NCBI GenBank assembly: GCA_003222935.1
Contig: QHXL01000223.1
Coordinates: 1 to 12,500, forward strand
Reading direction: 5' to 3'
DNA from: Acidobacteriota bacterium
GTDB lineage: Bacteria > Acidobacteriota > Blastocatellia > Pyrinomonadales > Pyrinomonadaceae
DNA length: 12,500 nt
Positions within the stretch are counted from its first letter, which is position 1. Every line of letters begins with the position of its first letter. The position numbers were made by a program, and so were the translations under genes. Shown here one piece after another: positions 7,614 through 12,500 of the stretch. Below the pieces are notes generated by a model. It did no database searches and was not told the origin of the DNA. It worked only from the letters and a program-made list of their open reading frames with translations.

Positions 7614-7629
7614 TGCAATGCATGGGCCA
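7614..7629 (-). promoter_or_regulatory. Sigma-54 (-24/-12) promoter for the PEP-CTERM transcript
   Basis: On the minus strand TGGCCCATGCATTGCA matches the sigma-54 consensus TGGCACG-N4-TTGCA at ten of twelve fixed positions. These include the near-invariant GG (7628-7627) and GC (7616-7615) exactly ten bases apart. RNA would start near 7603 and run into the PEP-CTERM gene, giving a leader of about 385 nt. A gene for a sigma-54 activator lies immediately upstream. Confidence 0.5.
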
Positions 7630-7708
7630 CAACCCTAACTTAGCGAACCTTCGTAAAGCCTATTGTTTTTGAACTGAATTTAGAGAGGAAAAGAATCCTG
7701 GCGGGTAG

Positions 7709-7747
7709 TTGTCCAGAATCTGGACAAGCGTTCTAGACTTTGGACGA
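7709..7747. promoter_or_regulatory. Candidate enhancer: paired palindromes for the NtrC-type activator
   Basis: TTGTCCAGAATCTGGACAA at 7709-7727 is a perfect palindrome with 9-bp arms. A degenerate copy (12 of 19 bases the same) begins 20 bp away at 7729 and overlaps the stop codon of the NtrC-type gene. Two like sites about two helical turns apart, roughly 115 bp upstream of the predicted start of transcription, is the usual arrangement for sigma-54 activators. A hairpin with a 3-nt loop is also possible, but no T-run follows, so a terminator is less likely. Confidence 0.45.
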
Positions 7748-9085
7748 AGCGATCTGGTGCTTCTTGAGTTTTTGGTAGAGCGAACTGCGTGGAATGCCGA
7801 GTCGCCTTGCCGCTTTTTCAACGTGTCCACGTTCTTCCTGAAGTACACGTTCAATGTGTTGTTTTTCAAGTTCGATGAGGGTGAGTCGTGAATCCAGGAA
7901 TGGCGCGCCCACTGTGGTATGACCATCGAAGTTGAGATCCTTAAGACCGATAGTTTTGTGGTCGCTCAACAACACGGCCCGCTCAATTACGTTTCTTAGT
8001 TCACGCACGTTTCCGGGCCATGAATACGCCTGGAGCGCTTTTATGCAGCTTTCATCCAGGATGATTTCGCCGCGTCCCAGATCGGTAGCCAACTTGTTCA
8101 ACAGATACTGGGCCATCGTGGGAATATCTTCGCTGCGCTCGCGCAGGGGTGGAAAGGAGAGCGGAATAGTGCTGATGCGAAAATATAAATCGTCTCGAAA
8201 CTTCTTCTCCCGGACAAACTGTCCAATGTCCTGGTGGGTTGCCGCAATAAGCCGCACGTCCACTTGCCGATCTCTTACGTCTCCGACCCGGCGGAAGCGC
8301 TTTTCTTCCAGCACCTTCAACAGCTTGGGTTGAATTTGTAGATCGACATCACCAACTTCATCGAGAAAAATTGTGCCTCGATGCGCCACTTCGAACAGTC
8401 CCTGTTTTGAGGCTGTGGCACTAGTAAAGGCCCCTTTTTCATGACCAAATAGCTCTGTTTCCAAAAGCTCTCGGGTCAATCCCGCGCAGTTAAGATCTAC
8501 AAATGCTTCGTCCGCACGTGGGCTGTTTTCGTGGATCCATCGGGCCAGCACTCCCTTCCCGGTACCGGTCTCGCCGAGGATGAGAATAGGGCTTTCGCTA
8601 TTTAGTATCTTGCGTGCGTGAGCCGCCAACGCGCCAATTGCGGAACTAGTCCCGATAAACGGATCGATTGCCTGTCTGACCCGTCGGGTTTTACTCGCGA
8701 GTTGCTTGTGATGATTACGCTGTTTCTGCAACAGCCGTTGGAGAATAACCTGCAGGGTCGCCAGTTCGAGGGGTTTGGTTAGGAACTGTTCGGCGCCTTC
8801 CTTGATGGCTCGCACTGCCAAATCGATGGAGCCATGCGCCGTCAAAACGAGGAGTGGTATGTCTGGATCAATCTCTTTAAGACGTGGCAAAAGGTCGAGC
8901 GCCGTGCCGTCCGGCAGCATGTAGTCAGCTATTACGATGTCAGGGCGTGAGGTACGAAAGAGATGTTGGGCGTCTTCACAGCTCTCTGCATCTTCGATTT
9001 CATACCCCTGCTGTTCGAGAAAATCTCGAATACCGAAGCGGACTCCCGACTCATCGTCGACAACCAGGACCTTATTTCTGCCCAT
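7733..9085 (-). CDS. NtrC-family sigma-54-dependent response regulator, 450 aa
   Basis: It activates transcription from sigma-54 promoters by ATP-driven remodelling. The receiver domain (about 1-125) has Asp10-Asp11, phosphoacceptor Asp54, Thr82 and Lys104, all intact. The AAA+ domain (about 142-370) has Walker A GETGTGKG (171-178), the sigma-54-contact loop GAFTSA (218-223, where GAFTGA is usual) and Walker B GTIFLDE (237-243). The Fis-type helix-turn-helix is at the C-terminus (KAARRLGIPRSSLYQKLKKH). Its ATG at 9085 follows the kinase stop by three bases and has GGGAG eight bases upstream, so it is in an operon with the kinase pseudogene. The palindromes and the -24/-12 promoter just downstream suggest that the PEP-CTERM gene is a target. 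In other bacteria PEP-CTERM genes are known to be controlled by an NtrC-type regulator (PrsR) with sigma-54. Confidence 0.95.
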   Translation of the reverse strand: MGRNKVLVVDDESGVRFGIRDFLEQQGYEIEDAESCEDAQHLFRTSRPDIVIADYMLPDGTALDLLPRLKEIDPDIPLLVLTAHGSIDLAVRAIKEGAEQFLTKPLELATLQVILQRLLQKQRNHHKQLASKTRRVRQAIDPFIGTSSAIGALAAHARKILNSESPILILGETGTGKGVLARWIHENSPRADEAFVDLNCAGLTRELLETELFGHEKGAFTSATASKQGLFEVAHRGTIFLDEVGDVDLQIQPKLLKVLEEKRFRRVGDVRDRQVDVRLIAATHQDIGQFVREKKFRDDLYFRISTIPLSFPPLRERSEDIPTMAQYLLNKLATDLGRGEIILDESCIKALQAYSWPGNVRELRNVIERAVLLSDHKTIGLKDLNFDGHTTVGAPFLDSRLTLIELEKQHIERVLQEERGHVEKAARRLGIPRSSLYQKLKKHQIASSKV

Positions 9086-9088
9086 TCA

Positions 9089-11297
9089 TCAATCTCCCTC
9101 AGGAGGGACTGGAAACTTCGCAATCATGCAGGCGCCGCCCTCAAGATTGTTGCCTGCGATTAACTTGCCTCCGTGTTCCTCCATGATTTTTTGGGCGATA
9201 GCCAACCCCAGGCCCGTGCCGCCCCGACGTTTTGAGAAGAAGGGTGCCTGGACCTTTATCACGAATAGTACATTGAATCCACTCTTGCTTACCTTCAACA
9301 GTCTGCTTGGCCTCGATATTTACAACTCCATCACTCTCCGAGTGTTGAATTGCGTTCTCAATCAGATTAACAAAAACCTTCGAGAGTCGACGCCGGTCAA
9401 TTCTAACCTTAGGTAATCCTTCCTCGACGTTGCTGACCAAGGTAACTTTGCCAACCTCAGCTGCAGGAAGGCAGGCTCGGATCGATCGGGCCACCATCTC
9501 TTCGATAGAGATAAGGTAAAGATCACCTTTATACGGCTTTCCGTACTCCAGTAATTCCTCCATCAAAACCGTTAGCCGGCCGACCTCGTCCCGCAGAACA
9601 TCTGTATATCGAAGGTACTCAGTTCGATCAGCGAATCTCGTTTCAAAGGCGTCCAGAATTGACGAAATACCGAAAAGTGGGTTTCTCACTTCATGAGCCA
9701 CACCGGCCACTAGAGATCCCAACAGGGACATCATTTCACTTTGCCGAAGAGATGCTTCTAATTCCGCACGCTTGGTCATATCCTGGGTAATCAGAATTGC
9801 TCGTTCCCCAACGGAGCCGAATTCATTGACCAGATAAAGCGTGATCGCCCAGGTCTTGCCAGTCATGTCGTCCTTAACTTCTTCTGACACCGGCAACTGA
9901 TTCTTCCGGATTATCTCGATGAGTTCCGAAGCCTTTGTCCACGGCTGTGTTGGTCCAAGTTCAGCCACGGTTTGTCCGACAATATGCTCAGCTTCGAGAC
10001 CGACAATCTGCTCGGCAGCTTCGTTGGAACGCTTGACTACACCGTTGAGATCGACAATTAAAACGGGGAAATCGATGGCATTGAACGTCTGTCGCCACTC
10101 CATTGCGGATTGTTGCAGCGAGGTATGGAGGCGTTGCTGTTTCTCGTCGAGAAGCTTTCTTTCAGTGACGTCGTTGACGATTACGAGTTTGCTGTTTTTT
10201 CCGTCGAAAACAACCGGATGCGACGCCATTTCTACATAGATTGTGCGTTTATCTCTTGTCTCATGCCGCCAGGGACTGGAAAGAATCAGTTCATTTGCGT
10301 CTGCAACGTTCTTAATGATTAAGGCTGGGATGTCGTCCTTGGCGCGGATGCCGTCAATCGTCATCGCAAGAAACTCATCTTTTGAATAACCGTAGGTTTT
10401 GGTGGCCGCTTCGTTAACCGCCAAAAACCCAAGAGTTTCTTCGTTATAGACCCAGATAGGTTGAGGAGTGGCTTCGAAAAGCAGTTTGTATCGCGCTTCG
10501 GAGTCTCGTAGTGCTTCTTCGAAATTCTTACGCTCAGTGATATCGCGCGCTACTCCGCGAAAACCGATAGGATCACCTAGCTTGTCCTTTATGGGCGAGA
10601 CGATCAGATCGAGCCATCGGTCTTCACCAGCGGCTGATCGGGCGATGAATTGATGACGAAACTCGCTCCCGTTATTTGATTGGCTCAACCTGTCGGCGAA
10701 ACCGTTACCTTCTGGAATAATCCCAAATACGGTCCAAAAAGACTCGCCAATCGCTTCCTTTGGAGTGCTACCCAGAAACCTAGCACATGCAGCATTGATA
10801 CTCGTTAAGCGCTCTGCCAGATCCTGCGTAAAAATCAGGTCACTAGCCTGCTCGACCAGATCCCTATAATTCGCCTCCAGGCGCGATCGTTCCAGCAATC
10901 GCGCGACTTTTGCCACCAGACGAGTTGCATCGAACGGTACTTCCAGATAATCGTCAGCACCGGCGCCAAGTCCCGCAACGACACTCTCCGTGTCCTTTTG
11001 TTGTGCGCTAACTAATAGGACGGGAACAGAACGAAGGTCGCTGTCGGCTCTTAGCTGCTGGCAGAATTCCAGACCGTTCATGTGCGGCATAGAGACGTCG
11101 CTGATGACAAGATCCGGGTGACGTTGTTTCGCCAATTCCAGCGCTTGAAGACCATCCTCCGCCGTTAACACGGAATAGCCTGCCTTTCTAAGGAGATTCC
11201 CCATCAACAGAAGCTGATCGGGAAGATCGTTAACGATGAGGACAGAACAATCTTCGTGTCCGCTGGAGATGTGACCCCGACGCATGGTGGTGCTCAT
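9089..11297 (-). pseudogene. Hybrid histidine kinase REC-PAS-PAS-PAS-HisKA-HATPase, broken in the ATP lid
   Basis: A cytoplasmic sensor kinase (no membrane segments). Order: receiver (about 15-135, phosphoacceptor Asp67 in VISDVSMP; the usual Lys is replaced, DDYLEVPF), three PAS domains (about 140-265, 275-395, 405-515), HisKA with His535 (GVAHEVRNPLFG), then an ATPase domain with the N-box NLIENAIQHS and the first glycine box DKGPG ending at Gly684. There the frame fails: it continues 34 residues of unrelated sequence and stops at 9141. The true remainder, APFFSKRRGGTGLGLAIAQK, follows in another frame and ends at 9089. Comparing the two sides, about ten residues of the lid are gone as well, so I infer a deletion of about 32 bp, not a single-base error. 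The kinase should be unable to bind ATP properly. The REC and PAS parts could still be made. Confidence 0.85.
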
Positions 11298-11421
11298 ACC
11301 TCTAATACTGCTGTTCTTTTGTCGTTGAAGTAGCTGACGAATAGTTTTCTAACTTGCGGGATAGACTCTCTATCGCAAATACCGCTAGAGATCCAAGGAT
11401 TTATTGAGTTGTCGTTGGCGC

Positions 11422-11430
11422 AGTATAGCA
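11422..11430 (-). promoter_or_regulatory. Candidate extended -10 promoter for the kinase-regulator operon
   Basis: On the minus strand TGCTATACT is an extended -10 element (TGn followed by a 5/6 match to TATAAT). No good -35 is found, which is usual for extended -10 promoters. RNA would start near 11415, about 118 nt before the kinase ATG. Confidence 0.3.
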
Positions 11431-11747
11431 TAGACATTACGGACACTAGCTTCTCAAATCGAAGGGTGCCCTTGTAGATCGTGTACGTTGATAACTTATG
11501 TCGCAAAATTTGTCTTACTGTTTAAGAGAGACAATTATTGGAGCGGTTTTTCCTAAGGTTTCCGGCAGTTTTTCTCTGATTTAGCACTGGTTTTTGGCGG
11601 GAATTCTAACAAATCTAGCCCGGCCCCAATGTATTAACGTCGCTCGGTAAACGGAAATCCTACACTCTGAATCCAAAGGAACTGGCTAAAGCTGCGAGCG
11701 TTGAAGCTTTTGATGGTTTCATTGAGCGGAAAGTTCATATTTTTAGC

Positions 11748-11778
11748 CCAGTCTTAGAATCAACAAAGACAAGACTGG
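11748..11778. promoter_or_regulatory. 8-bp inverted repeat in the htrA leader
   Basis: CCAGTCTT (11748-11755) and AAGACTGG (11771-11778) are perfectly complementary with a 15-nt loop, ending 30 bp before the htrA start. It could be an operator or an RNA hairpin in the leader. There is no T-run. Confidence 0.45.
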
Positions 11779-11808
11779 AAAATTTACTTAATTAGAAATG
11801 GAGAAATT

Positions 11809-12500
11809 ATGAGGAGTTTGGATTCGAAGGTAGTTCTGAAGTTTAGGACGTTGGTGAGTATGGCGCTTTTAGTTTTTTCGGTTAGCGCCTGTCGCGCGCA
11901 GACCGGAGCTATGAGTCTATCGTCAGCTCAGCCTGCCACGCCCCCGGCCACCATTTCCACTCAGAACTCGTATGCAGATCTTGTAAGCCGGGTATCCCCC
12001 GCTGTCGTCACGATACGTTCGACAGAACGGGCGCGCCAGGCGCAACAGTTTCCGTTTATGGATGACCCGACTTTTCGCGAGTTTTTCGGCGATCGGGTGC
12101 CGCAACAACAACCGCAACCGAATGTTCAGGGAGTTGGTTCCGGAGTGATAGTTAACTCTGCGGGCTACATTCTGACCAATCATCACGTCGTTGACGGCGC
12201 TTTGGAGATTCGCGTTGAGTTAACTGACAACCGAACCTTCACAGCAAAATTGGTGGGTTCCGATCAACCCAGCGACCTTGCGGTTCTTAAGATTGAGGCC
12301 AGTAACCTACCGACCTTAAGTCTTGGTGATTCGGACAAGGTGCGCGTCGGTGATTTCGTACTCGCCGTTGGTAATCCTCTCGGCATTGGACAAACGGTGA
12401 CGTCGGGGATTGTCAGTGCCAAGAGTCGCCAAACCGGGTTGAGTGATGGCAGTTTTGAGGACTTCTTACAAACTGACGCCGCAATCAACCGCGGAAACTC
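11809..12500 (+). CDS. HtrA/Deg-family serine protease, lipoprotein form (partial, runs off the window)
   Basis: An envelope quality-control protease of the trypsin-like Deg family. From ATG 11809 (GGAG five bases upstream) the N-terminus is a signal sequence ending in the lipobox VSAC (residues 25-28), so the mature protein is predicted to be lipid-anchored at Cys28. A flexible Ala/Pro/Ser linker follows, then the protease domain starting SYADLVSRVSPAVVTI. The catalytic His126 is in TNHHVVDG and Asp156 in PSDLAVLKI. The window ends in INRGNS, where Ser231 (TC-, serine whatever the third base) is the nucleophile of the GNSGG motif. A Gln/Pro-rich segment (residues 77-107) precedes the oxyanion strand. 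The second half of the protease and any PDZ domains lie outside. DegP/DegQ are usually soluble in the periplasm, so the lipobox is of note. The exact subfamily cannot be settled from this fragment. Confidence 0.93.
   Translation, partial: MRSLDSKVVLKFRTLVSMALLVFSVSACRAQTGAMSLSSAQPATPPATISTQNSYADLVSRVSPAVVTIRSTERARQAQQFPFMDDPTFREFFGDRVPQQQPQPNVQGVGSGVIVNSAGYILTNHHVVDGALEIRVELTDNRTFTAKLVGSDQPSDLAVLKIEASNLPTLSLGDSDKVRVGDFVLAVGNPLGIGQTVTSGIVSAKSRQTGLSDGSFEDFLQTDAAINRGN

Larger units (their letters stand above)
7219..7732. other. 514-bp non-coding region: regulatory leader of the PEP-CTERM gene
   Basis: No convincing gene is present. Reading on the minus strand from the NtrC-type gene, the region holds a 19-bp palindrome (7709-7727), a -24/-12 promoter match (7614-7629), further inverted repeats (TGGCCC/GGGCCA with flanking GTTG/CAAC, about 7593-7635; CTAAC/GTTAG at 7473-7490), a strong hairpin (7387-7422), a two-stem element (7249-7334), and a hairpin that includes the Shine-Dalgarno (7220-7246). 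It is unusually rich in inverted repeats, which fits a long structured 5' leader. Confidence 0.6.
11298..11808. other. 511-bp divergent intergenic region between the kinase and htrA
   Basis: No convincing gene. It holds a candidate promoter for the kinase (11422-11430, minus) and an 8-bp inverted repeat in front of htrA (11748-11778). The sequence is more AT-rich than the genes on each side, with several T-runs at 11550-11610. Nothing else recognisable is seen. Confidence 0.5.

Noticed and set aside
7602..7617. Plus-strand TGGCCCTCCTAGTGCA, which also fits GG-N10-GC for a sigma-54 promoter.
   Set aside because: Fewer consensus matches than the minus-strand site, partly an effect of local palindromes, and it would transcribe antisense into the NtrC-type gene.
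7441..7632. 63-codon minus-strand frame upstream of the PEP-CTERM gene.
   Set aside because: TTG start, no Shine-Dalgarno, overlaps the sigma-54 promoter match, and the sequence resembles no family I know.
11294..11506. 70-codon minus-strand frame overlapping the kinase start by ATGA, suggesting translational coupling.
   Set aside because: Its start is TTG without a ribosome-binding site, the composition is not protein-like, and the candidate extended -10 promoter lies inside it.

Overview
The window looks like a chromosomal segment of a Gram-negative soil-type bacterium, most likely an Acidobacteriota (Blastocatellia-like) genome. The pointers are an ImuB with a short N-terminus and a DnaE2 polymerase, a PEP-CTERM protein, a tiny anti-sigma-like zinc-finger protein, and many 7-bp tandem repeats. 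This placement is inference from gene content; no rRNA or tRNA gene is present to confirm it. GC content is moderate.

Layout. (1) 1-370, minus strand: the start of a secreted protein cut by the window edge, preceded by a broken TipA-like MerR regulator that keeps a MerR-style promoter with a dyad in its spacer. (2) 492-5204, plus strand: an imuB-dnaE2 (imuC) mutagenic translesion-synthesis pair without imuA or lexA beside it. Both genes carry in-frame 7-bp repeat arrays. A third array fills the junction and contains the dnaE2 start codon, and dnaE2 also carries a 37-codon low-complexity insertion. (3) 5281-6513, minus strand: three small genes, namely a stand-alone receiver protein, a zinc-finger anti-sigma-like protein and a 70-residue unrecognised protein with an excellent ribosome-binding site, separated by hairpins or terminators. 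(4) 6610-7218, minus strand: a PEP-CTERM exported protein behind a long structured leader. (5) 7733-11297, minus strand: an NtrC-type sigma-54 activator, and upstream of it its presumed partner, a REC-PAS-PAS-PAS histidine kinase whose ATP lid is destroyed by an out-of-frame deletion. (6) 11809-12500, plus strand: the start of an HtrA/Deg serine protease with a lipoprotein signal, cut by the window edge exactly at its catalytic serine.

How the parts may work together. The most coherent circuit lies at 7218-9085. Immediately after the stop codon of the NtrC-type gene there is a perfect 19-bp palindrome, with a degenerate second copy 20 bp away. About 90 bp further on is a good -24/-12 (sigma-54) promoter match pointing at the PEP-CTERM gene. 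The predicted transcript has a leader of about 385 nt containing several hairpins, including a two-stem element and a hairpin that can cover the Shine-Dalgarno sequence. This suggests a self-contained module of regulator, enhancer, sigma-54 promoter and leader RNA controlling an exosortase substrate. The cognate kinase appears inactivated, so the input to the module may have changed.
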